NCBI RefSeq assembly: GCF_000816245.1
Contig: NZ_CP007769.1
Coordinates: 1,086,464-1,150,463 of the forward strand
From: Campylobacter sp. RM16704
GTDB taxonomy: Bacteria; Campylobacterota; Campylobacteria; Campylobacterales; Campylobacteraceae
Length of the DNA stretch: 64,000 nt
Direction of reading: 5' to 3'
Shown: one piece after another, positions 57,113-64,000 of the stretch
Numbering within the stretch: position 1 is the stretch's first letter
How the letters are laid out: the number at the start of each line of letters is the position of its first letter
Program-made: the position numbers and the translations under genes
The notes under the pieces: generated by a model
Seen by the model: the letters and a program-made list of their open reading frames with translations, nothing else
Told to the model about the DNA's origin: nothing
Database searches by the model: none

Positions 57113-57651
57113 TGAAAGAGCAAGATAAAAAATATTTACTAGATAATATTAGAGCTATAAAAGACTTTCCAAAAAAAGGAATTATTTTTAGAGATATTAC
57201 AACTTTATTAAACAACCAAAATGCTTTCACTTTTTTAATGGATCATTTGGTTAAAAAATATCAAAATACAAAACTTGATTATATTGTTGGTATAGAAAGT
57301 AGAGGTTTTATTTTTGGTGCTGCTTTAAGTGCTAGATTAAAACTTCCGTTTGTTCCTATTAGAAAACCAGGTAAATTACCTTTTAAATGCTTGCAAGAAT
57401 CTTATAGTTTAGAATATGGTAGCGATATTATAGAAATTCACACAGATGCTTTTAACAATAGCGAAAACGCAAAAGTACTACTCATAGATGATCTTATAGC
57501 TACAGGTGGCACAGCTATCGCAGCTATTAAGCTTATAGAAAAGCTTAATGCAAAATGCATTGAAGCTTGTTTTTTACTAGAACTAAAAGATCTTGATGGA
57601 GCTAAAGAATTAGCTAAATTTGTTCCTGTGTATAGCATTTTAGAGGTATAA
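57112..57651 (+). CDS. apt: Adenine phosphoribosyltransferase
   Basis: A 179-residue enzyme converting adenine and PRPP to AMP in purine salvage. The PRPP loop is [14 protein letters not shown] near residue 123. [13 protein letters not shown] and IRKPGKLPF are APT signatures at about residues 62-90. The start overlaps the coiled-coil gene by one base, and dedA starts one base after the stop. Confidence 0.95.
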   Translation: MKEQDKKYLLDNIRAIKDFPKKGIIFRDITTLLNNQNAFTFLMDHLVKKYQNTKLDYIVGIESRGFIFGAALSARLKLPFVPIRKPGKLPFKCLQESYSLEYGSDIIEIHTDAFNNSENAKVLLIDDLIATGGTAIAAIKLIEKLNAKCIEACFLLELKDLDGAKELAKFVPVYSILEV

Positions 57652-57652
57652 A

Positions 57653-58246
57653 ATGGAAGAATTTTTAAAACAACTTTTATATGATTATAAAAATTGGGCT
57701 TACATCATCGTGTTTTTATGGTGTATATTAGAAGGCGAACTTGCACTTGTTTTAGCAGGTATTTTCGCTCACGAAGGTCATGTGAATTTAGGACTTATCA
57801 TCTTTGTAGCAGGTTTAGGTGGTTTTGTGGGTGATCAAATATATTTTTATATAGGAAGATATAATAAAAAATATATTCAGAAAAAACTTCGCACTCAAAG
57901 GCGTAAATTTGCTATAGCACATTTACTTTTGCAACGTTTTGGTTGGCCTATTATTTTTGTACAAAGATATATGTATGGTTTTAGAACTATAATACCTATG
58001 AGTATAGGTTTAACTCGTTATAGTGCGAAAAAATTTGCTTTTATTAACCTTATAAGTGCATGGGTTTGGGCTGCTATTACTATACTACTTGCTTGGTTTT
58101 TTGGAAAAGAAATTTGGTTAGCGGTTGAATGGGCTGGAGCACATTGGTATTTTGCTATACCTATTATAGCTTGTTTTTTACTTGCTTTATTTTTAGGTAT
58201 GAAACAAATAGAAAAATCTATACTTAGAAAAAGGATTCATAAATGA
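57653..58246 (+). CDS. DedA/SNARE-associated family membrane protein
   Basis: A 197-residue inner-membrane protein with four to five hydrophobic segments. The N-terminal ILEGELALVLAGIFAHEG and GGFVGDQIYFYIGR, then QRYMYGFRTIIPMSIGL, are DedA-family hallmarks. Members act as flippases or recycling transporters of undecaprenyl phosphate or phospholipids. It overlaps pepA by four bases. Confidence 0.92.
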   Translation: MEEFLKQLLYDYKNWAYIIVFLWCILEGELALVLAGIFAHEGHVNLGLIIFVAGLGGFVGDQIYFYIGRYNKKYIQKKLRTQRRKFAIAHLLLQRFGWPIIFVQRYMYGFRTIIPMSIGLTRYSAKKFAFINLISAWVWAAITILLAWFFGKEIWLAVEWAGAHWYFAIPIIACFLLALFLGMKQIEKSILRKRIHK

Positions 58247-59694
58247 TTTTTAGTTTTAAAAAAGAACATTTAAATTCTATTAGTGCTGATTTTGAAGTCG
58301 TTCTAGTTCAAAATAAAAACCTAGAAGAATACACTAAAAGCCAAGAGCTTTTTAAAATTTCACAATATAAAGGAGAGGGAATTTGTATAGATATACAAAA
58401 TAAAATTCTTTATAGTGAATTAAAAAGCTTAGAATATGAAGACATAAGACTTGCTTTTGCAAATGCCTATAAAGCTTTAAAAAAACTTGAAATTCAAAGT
58501 GTTAAAACAAAATGTGTTGTAGGGCAATGTGTAGTGAATAGCTTTAATGCTTTAGTTCAAGGATTTACTTTTGGTGCTTATGAATTTAATAAATACAAAA
58601 AAGAAAAAACACCAAGTAAATTAGAAAATATTTTTATATCCAAAGAAGAAATTAATAATAAAACTTATAATATAGATGATGCTTACACAGGAATAAACTA
58701 TGGGCAAATTTTTTCAAATGCCTGTGATTTTGCAAAAAATATTGTCAATGAAATTCCACAAATCTATACTCCAGCTAAAATGGCCGAAGACGCGCTTAGT
58801 TTAAGTCAAAATGATTGCAAGATTTCATGTAAAATTTATGAAAGTGATTTTTTAGAAAAAGAAAAAATGAATGCTTTTTTGGCAGTAAATCGTGCTTCTA
58901 TTCATCCTCCAAAACTTATACACCTTTCTTATAAACCACAAAATGCAAAAATGAAAGTAGTGTTTGTAGGCAAAGGACTAACCTATGATAGTGGCGGACT
59001 TAGTCTAAAACCAGCCGATTATATGCTTACTATGAAATCAGACAAAAGTGGCGGAGCAGCTGCAATGGCTATCATTAAAGGTGCGAGTGAGTTAAACCTT
59101 GATATAGAAGTGCATTCTATCATAGGTGCAACTGAAAATATGATAGGCGGAAATGCTTACAAGCCTGATGATGTGCTTATTTCAAGAGAAGGTGTGAGTA
59201 TAGAGGTTAGAAATACCGATGCTGAAGGAAGATTAGTTTTAGCTGATTGTCTTTCACTTGCTCAAGATCTAAAACCTGATTTATTAATAGATCTTGCTAC
59301 ACTAACTGGAGCTTGCGTAGTTGGACTTGGAGAATACACAAGTGCCATCATGGGAAATAACGAAGATCTACAAAATGAATTTTTTAAAGTTAGCAAAAAA
59401 AGTGGAGATTTAACTACTATATTACATTTTAATCCTCATCTTAAAGAACTTATAAAATCAAATATAGCAGATGTTAGCAATACCTCTTCAAGTCGCTATG
59501 GTGGGGCTATTACAGCGGGGTTATTTTTAAATTCTTTCATTAAAGATGAATACAAAGACAAGTGGTTGCATTTAGACATCGCAGGGCCAGCTTACCTAGA
59601 AAAAGCTTGGGGATATCATAGCTTTGGTGCAACTGGGGCTGGAGTTAGAATGTGCCTTTCATATTTACTTTATCTTTCAAGGAATAAAAAATGA
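58243..59694 (+). CDS. pepA: Leucyl aminopeptidase (cytosol aminopeptidase, M17)
   Basis: A 483-residue M17 dizinc exopeptidase that removes N-terminal residues from peptides. The catalytic C-terminal domain shows GLTYDSGGLSLKPA, MKSDKSGGAAAM and the signature NTDAEGRLVL near residue 327. The N-terminal domain is divergent, as usual. It overlaps dedA and ychF by four bases each. Confidence 0.95.
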   Translation: MIFSFKKEHLNSISADFEVVLVQNKNLEEYTKSQELFKISQYKGEGICIDIQNKILYSELKSLEYEDIRLAFANAYKALKKLEIQSVKTKCVVGQCVVNSFNALVQGFTFGAYEFNKYKKEKTPSKLENIFISKEEINNKTYNIDDAYTGINYGQIFSNACDFAKNIVNEIPQIYTPAKMAEDALSLSQNDCKISCKIYESDFLEKEKMNAFLAVNRASIHPPKLIHLSYKPQNAKMKVVFVGKGLTYDSGGLSLKPADYMLTMKSDKSGGAAAMAIIKGASELNLDIEVHSIIGATENMIGGNAYKPDDVLISREGVSIEVRNTDAEGRLVLADCLSLAQDLKPDLLIDLATLTGACVVGLGEYTSAIMGNNEDLQNEFFKVSKKSGDLTTILHFNPHLKELIKSNIADVSNTSSSRYGGAITAGLFLNSFIKDEYKDKWLHLDIAGPAYLEKAWGYHSFGATGAGVRMCLSYLLYLSRNKK

Positions 59695-60791
59695 GTTTAT
59701 CTGTAGGTATAGTAGGGCTTCCAAATGTTGGAAAATCTACAACTTTCAATGCACTAACAAGAGCACAAAATGCTGAAAGTGCAAATTATCCATTTTGTAC
59801 CATAGAGCCAAATAAAGCTGTGGTTCCTGTGCCTGATTATCGTTTAAAAGAATTAGCAAAAATAGTCAATCCTCAAAAAATAATACGCTCAAATATAGAA
59901 TTTGTTGATATAGCAGGCTTAGTAGCAGGAGCTAGCAAAGGCGAAGGTTTAGGCAATAAATTTTTATCTAACATACGCGAAACAGAGATGATTTTACATA
60001 TAGTGCGTTGTTTTGATGATGAAAATATCACCCATGTAGCAGGAAGTGTTAATCCTGTGCGTGATGTTCAAATCATTGAAACAGAGCTTATTTTAGCTGA
60101 TATTGAGCAGCTTAGCAAAAAAATAGAAAAACTATCTAAAGGTGTAAAGGCAAATGAAAAAGGTGCAAAAGAAAGTTTAGCTTTAGCAAATGAACTTTTA
60201 GAACACTTAAACCAAAATAATAGTGCAAGTTCATTTCCAAATAAAAATGAAATTTATCAAGCTCTTATAAAAGAACTAAGACTACTTTCTGCTAAAGAAG
60301 TTATATATGGAGCAAATGTTGATGAAAATTCACTTTTAGAAGATAATGAATTTGTAAAAGATCTTAAAGAATTTGCCGCAAAATCAGGCCATGAAGTAAT
60401 TAAGCTTTGCTCTAAAATAGAAGAAGAAATGATTGCACTAAGTGATGAAGAAAATTACGAATTTTTAAAATCTTTAGGCATAGAAAGAAGTGGTCTTGAA
60501 GTAGTTATACGCACAGCTTTTTCAAAACTGAATTTGATTAGCTATTTTACCGCAGGACAGGTTGAAGTTAGATCATGGACTATCCAAAAAGGGTGGAAAG
60601 CTCCAAAAGCAGCAAGTGTTATCCATAATGACTTTGAAAAAGGTTTTATCAAAGCTGAAGTGATTTCTTATGAAGATTATATTGCTTACCAAGGAGAAAA
60701 TGGAGCAAAAGAAGCTGGAAAATTACGCCTTGAAGGAAAAGATTATGTTGTCTGTGATGGCGATGTAATGCATTTTAGATTCAATGTTTAA
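59691..60791 (+). CDS. ychF: YchF/OLA1-family redox-regulated ATPase
   Basis: A 366-residue Obg-related P-loop protein. The P-loop is GLPNVGKST at residues 8-16, DIAGLVAGASKGEGLGN is the G3 region, and a C-terminal TGS domain ends the protein. YchF binds ribosomes and prefers ATP because its G4 motif is altered. It is the last gene of the rpiB set. The second TPS module begins right after its terminator. Confidence 0.95.
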   Translation: MSLSVGIVGLPNVGKSTTFNALTRAQNAESANYPFCTIEPNKAVVPVPDYRLKELAKIVNPQKIIRSNIEFVDIAGLVAGASKGEGLGNKFLSNIRETEMILHIVRCFDDENITHVAGSVNPVRDVQIIETELILADIEQLSKKIEKLSKGVKANEKGAKESLALANELLEHLNQNNSASSFPNKNEIYQALIKELRLLSAKEVIYGANVDENSLLEDNEFVKDLKEFAAKSGHEVIKLCSKIEEEMIALSDEENYEFLKSLGIERSGLEVVIRTAFSKLNLISYFTAGQVEVRSWTIQKGWKAPKAASVIHNDFEKGFIKAEVISYEDYIAYQGENGAKEAGKLRLEGKDYVVCDGDVMHFRFNV

Positions 60792-60794
60792 TTC

Positions 60795-60823
60795 AAATTG
60801 CAAGCTGTTTTAGCTTGCAATTT
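60795..60823. terminator. ychF terminator hairpin at the edge of the second TPS module
   Basis: Arms 60795-60806 and 60812-60823 form a perfect 12-bp stem with a GTTTT loop. The last base also belongs to the tpsB copy 2 stop codon, so the module border lies directly against it. Confidence 0.75.
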
Positions 60824-62784
60824 CAAAAATACACCCCACCACTTAAATATAATTTCATTCTATGATCATCATCTAATTTGTATTTATGTAATGCTCTTGC
60901 TCCATCAAGTTTTATATAATACTCATTAGCTTTATTATAAAGTATTTGTAAGCCTAGTGCATCTAAGAAATGATCATCTACTAATCTATTACCTGAATCT
61001 TTTTCATACCAAGCATAACCTATATCATAAAAGGGAGTAAAATAAAAATTAGTATTTGGTATATTTATTCTTATACCAAAGTTAGCTACTATAGTATTAT
61101 CTCCATCACCTTCTCCATTATCATAAGCTCTTACTCCATAAGCTCCACCCAAAGATGAACTTTCAGAAGAATCAAGCTCAAAATTCCCTAATACCTTTTG
61201 ATAGTTTATATTAACAGTATGAGTAATATATTCATTAAAACTATAATAATTATTCAAACTAGCATTGAGTTTTCTAAACCAACCAAAGCCATTACCACCA
61301 CTTTTAGATGTATCTCCAAATACAGTAGTTCCATCATCTTTTACCTTACCTATGCTTATTTTAGCACTATAACTTAAGGTATTGTTTTCAAAGCCTCTAA
61401 ATAAACCTTCTAAACCCATACTTCCTACATTAGAACTTTTATCAAAGGTTAAAAGATCTAAGGTTACATCACTAAGTATTTTATGATATATACTAGAAGT
61501 TATATAAAAAGATGAATTAGTATTAATCCATATAGGATAAGAAAAATCTATACCAAAATTCCTAGAAGTACCACTAAAACCTAAACCCTCATATTCTCTT
61601 CCTAAATAATAAGTTCCTTGAGATATACTAGGAGTAATTTTTAAATTACCTACAAAGAAAGTATAACTTGCTCCATAATTGATTTGTTTTTCATCACTAG
61701 ATTGTAAGTAAAAATTATAATAATCTCCCATATTAAGTATAGAATTAAATCCCATACTAATACCAGCTCTATATTCTCCTGCACTCTTAATACCATAATT
61801 ATCACTATATATTAATACATTAGCCTTAGTATCAGGTTCTACTTCTATAAGAATATCAGTTTCACCTACATTCTCTCCTGCTTGTAAACCTGCTAAGGTT
61901 TGAAGTCCATACATTTCATTGACTTTATATACACTATCTTCTATTAATTTAGTAGAAATGATTTTACCTTTGATTCTTTGATTGAGCTTACTTTCTAAAA
62001 AATGATCTTTTATAGTAGTTTTATTTTTTATTATATACTTACCTAATACTCCTAAAGAAATATTAACTTGAATGTTTTTTCCATCAAATTCTTGTTGAGG
62101 AATATAAGCTGTTGCTGCAGGATAACCATTTACTTGAAAATAATAAGCAATGATATTAGATATATCTTGTAAATCTTGTAAGCTAAATCTTCTTGTTTTA
62201 AACTCACTCACTAAGCTTTGTAAATCTTCTTCTTTAATACCTAGTTTTTCAAAGCTAGTGTTTTCATTAGTAAGAACAAATTTATATTGAGTGAGTATTT
62301 TTTTATTAGTAGTAGTATTGGTTAAATTAGTATTATTAGTAGTAGTATTAACTTTATTGTTTGAAGTATTATTATTTATATTAGTATTATTTTCTTTATT
62401 GGTAGTATTATTAGAATTATTATTGTTAGTTTTATCTTTTGTATTAGAATTAGTATTAGTTTTATTATTGTTTGTATTAGTGGTTGGGTTGGTATTAGTT
62501 TGATTGTTTAAGTTATTAGTAGATGATTTAGCTTTTTCATCTTCTTGTTTAAATTTTTCTTCTAATTCTTGTTTTTTTTCTTCAAAGTCTTTTTTAGCTT
62601 CTTGGCTTTTTTTATAATCATCTTGGGTTTTTAGATTTTCTTTGATAGCTTTGTTTTGAGGGATGTTTTTATCAGGGGATAATTCTATAATTTTTCCTAT
62701 ATCATTTTTAGTTATAGTGATACTTCCATTATTAGCATAAACTAAAGAACTAATTGCTATGGTGCTAAGTAAAAGTTTTTTCAT
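60823..62784 (-). CDS. TpsB outer-membrane transporter of two-partner secretion, copy 2
   Basis: Encodes the same 653 residues as the gene at 34773-36734: signal peptide to residue 17, Asn/Thr-rich linker at 88-160, POTRA at about 168-245 and the FhaC-type barrel ending in F. The only coding difference seen is the stop codon (TGA instead of TAA). It lies 121 bp after a different tpsA. An identical linker, which should diverge fastest, points to very recent copying or continual gene conversion between the two loci. Confidence 0.9.
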   Translation of the reverse strand: MKKLLLSTIAISSLVYANNGSITITKNDIGKIIELSPDKNIPQNKAIKENLKTQDDYKKSQEAKKDFEEKKQELEEKFKQEDEKAKSSTNNLNNQTNTNPTTNTNNNKTNTNSNTKDKTNNNNSNNTTNKENNTNINNNTSNNKVNTTTNNTNLTNTTTNKKILTQYKFVLTNENTSFEKLGIKEEDLQSLVSEFKTRRFSLQDLQDISNIIAYYFQVNGYPAATAYIPQQEFDGKNIQVNISLGVLGKYIIKNKTTIKDHFLESKLNQRIKGKIISTKLIEDSVYKVNEMYGLQTLAGLQAGENVGETDILIEVEPDTKANVLIYSDNYGIKSAGEYRAGISMGFNSILNMGDYYNFYLQSSDEKQINYGASYTFFVGNLKITPSISQGTYYLGREYEGLGFSGTSRNFGIDFSYPIWINTNSSFYITSSIYHKILSDVTLDLLTFDKSSNVGSMGLEGLFRGFENNTLSYSAKISIGKVKDDGTTVFGDTSKSGGNGFGWFRKLNASLNNYYSFNEYITHTVNINYQKVLGNFELDSSESSSLGGAYGVRAYDNGEGDGDNTIVANFGIRINIPNTNFYFTPFYDIGYAWYEKDSGNRLVDDHFLDALGLQILYNKANEYYIKLDGARALHKYKLDDDHRMKLYLSGGVYF

Positions 62785-63003
62785 ATTGGTTTTTTCCTTT
62801 ATTTTAATTAATCTTTTATTTTAAAGTTAAGAGTTTTTGTTTTTTTTATTTATTTGTTTTTAATTATATAAACTACTAAAAATTAGTAGTTTATATAGAT
62901 TGTTTTTAAAAACTTCCAGTAACACAAGGATTCATAGTTTTAAAATTATCACTTACTATACAAATCTTTCCTTTTTGCATTAGGGCTGTTTCTTCTACTT
63001 CTT
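60825..63003. repeat. 2.18-kb direct repeat, copy 2
   Basis: Second copy of the block at 34775-36953, same orientation, 26,050 bp away. The clustered mismatches are at 62917-62924. Confidence 0.9.
62865..62897. promoter_or_regulatory. 15-bp stem hairpin in the tpsA-tpsB gap, copy 2
   Basis: Identical to the hairpin at 36815-36847, nine bases after the tpsA2 stop. Confidence 0.6.
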
Positions 63004-64000
63004 CTTTTTCGTTTTCTTCATATTCAAAAGTAGGTGTTTGTTTTTGAGCATTAGCTACTTGGCGTGATACTTTTTTATAGTCTTCATTTTCATTACCATT
63101 AACTATTACTTCATCTAAATTAGGTGTAAGTAAGGCTAAGTTTTTAAACTCACCTTTTATTTTAAAGTGATTATTTGAATCAGTGCTTGTTTTGCTTTGC
63201 CAAGTTTGTAATAATTCTTGATTATCATTTATACTAGCAAAAAGTTCTTTACTAAGATTGTTTAATCTATCTACTTCAGCTTTTAAAGAATTTAAAGTTG
63301 CATCATTTTTTAAGCTAGGATTTTCATTGACTTTTTTAACATAGTCATTATATTTAGCTATAGCTGTTTTTAATTGTTCTTGAGCTGTTTTTAAATCTAT
63401 AAAGGCTTTGTTAGATTGTTTGACTAAAGGTTTTAATTTATCATTGATAAAGGCTAAAAGATTTGCCTTATTTGTAGCAAATCTTTGATAATTTCTATAA
63501 TTTGTTTTATAGTCATTACCAAAACCTTCTAGTATTTCTTTCATACCTTCTTGACCATATAAGGCTTCTAGGAAAGATATACTTTGTTTTAGTTCTTCAC
63601 TTATTCCTTTGATTGAACTAAGATCATTTATATCTATCCAGTAATTACCTGCAAGAATTTCTCCTAACCAAGTATTTAAATCATTTGCACTAATTACATC
63701 ATCACTACCTAAGATTACATCAGGATTAGTTGGGGTAGATGGATTAGATGGTGGGGTTATACTAGGAAGTTGCACTATAGGTCTTGCTATGGTGTTATCT
63801 TGTTGTTTGAATTGATTGTAGGCTTGGTTTTTATCTGTATAAGTGTGAATTTGGATTTTATCATTGGTATTACCCCAGTAGTTTTGATCGTATGTTGCAT
63901 TAGTTAAATCATTTGTATGATGATAGATATGGATATTGTCAGGATTAGTACCAGTAAAATAACCTTTACCAAAGAATTTACCTGCATAATTATAATTACC
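62906..64000 (-). CDS. TpsA-type exoprotein, copy 2, N-terminus beyond the window
   Basis: The frame stays open to base 64000, so about 365 C-terminal residues are visible. The GTG at 63775 is not a real start, because the upstream codons continue a Gly/Asn/Tyr-rich exoprotein-like sequence (for example YFTGTNPDNIHIYHH). A Pro/Ser/Thr hinge (PPSNPSTPTNP) leads into a helical region resembling that of TpsA1 in length and pattern, then GEFKNLALLTP. The last 30 residues are nearly the same as in TpsA1, with both cysteines, but end CVTGSF instead of CIVRSF. The shared tail implies the same TpsB partner and anchoring mode. The N-terminal TPS domain is inferred. Confidence 0.85.
   Translation of the reverse strand, partial: GNYNYAGKFFGKGYFTGTNPDNIHIYHHTNDLTNATYDQNYWGNTNDKIQIHTYTDKNQAYNQFKQQDNTIARPIVQLPSITPPSNPSTPTNPDVILGSDDVISANDLNTWLGEILAGNYWIDINDLSSIKGISEELKQSISFLEALYGQEGMKEILEGFGNDYKTNYRNYQRFATNKANLLAFINDKLKPLVKQSNKAFIDLKTAQEQLKTAIAKYNDYVKKVNENPSLKNDATLNSLKAEVDRLNNLSKELFASINDNQELLQTWQSKTSTDSNNHFKIKGEFKNLALLTPNLDEVIVNGNENEDYKKVSRQVANAQKQTPTFEYEENEKEEVEETALMQKGKICIVSDNFKTMNPCVTGSF

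Noticed and set aside
63775-64000. tpsA2 starting at the GTG at 63775
   Set aside because: The same frame is open without a stop to the window edge and encodes exoprotein-like sequence, so the gene continues beyond it.
1-64000. CRISPR arrays, tRNA or rRNA genes, insertion sequences
   Set aside because: No regularly spaced repeats, cloverleaf-like segments, rRNA sequence or transposase ORFs were seen on reading both strands; a short divergent tRNA could be missed without a search.

Overview
The window is AT-rich chromosomal DNA of an epsilonproteobacterium, almost certainly a thermotolerant Campylobacter of the C. lari group. Supporting signs are Campylobacter-type gene clusters (flgP/flgQ beside gyrA and mapA; cjaA beside cjaB; cheR, a receiver-less cheB, rpiB, apt, dedA, pepA and ychF in a row), homopolymeric G tracts, TATAAT promoters with little -35 signal, and the futalosine menaquinone pathway. 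Species and locus-tag comparisons are from memory; no search was run.

Layout. 1-6.8 kb: haem synthesis (hemN), an Fe-S CCG protein, alanine racemase, a peptidoglycan L,D-carboxypeptidase and a periplasmic copper-handling trio (PCuAC chaperone, unknown protein, SCO1). 6.8-13 kb: a Lol-type permease, flgQ, flgP, gyrA, a ComF-like protein and mapA. 13-20 kb: a DASS anion transporter, thiF, a frameshifted thiS, an inserted DUF262/DUF1524 (GmrSD-like) gene, dapE, lysE and cobB. 19.8-20.95 kb: remains of a type IIG restriction-modification gene, rearranged by an internal inversion. 21-33.5 kb: a long minus-strand operon from ileS through gatA, guaB, xseB and a nitrilase-like gene to murC and mutS2; it includes a broken membrane sulfatase gene with a G9 tract. 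33.6-34.7 kb: a CinA/PncC-like gene.

34.8-44.7 kb is the accessory centre of the window. It holds a minus-strand operon of a G10-tract beta-solenoid passenger protein without a barrel, a two-partner-secretion exoprotein (TpsA) and its outer-membrane transporter (TpsB), followed by two hemerythrins with cysteine-rich tails and a relic second copy of a G-tract gene start. 44.7-53.6 kb: cjaB and a complete cysteine-type ABC transporter, a Crp/Fnr regulator, recG, an M16-like protein and mqnC. 53.7-60.8 kb: an MFS transporter, cheR/cheB, then rpiB to ychF. 60.8-64 kb: a second TPS locus whose TpsB is identical to the first; its TpsA runs off the window edge.

How it fits together. Most genes are core metabolism in tightly overlapped operons, and convergent pairs commonly share one bidirectional hairpin terminator. 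The surface-exposed variable part is the TPS pair: two different TpsA proteins share a C-terminal cysteine-pair tail and use identical TpsB proteins kept the same by recombination. The first locus begins with a phase-variable cistron that is in the ON register here. Several broken genes (thiS, the sulfatase, the R-M relic) carry indels in A or T runs, so true decay should be separated from homopolymer sequencing error.
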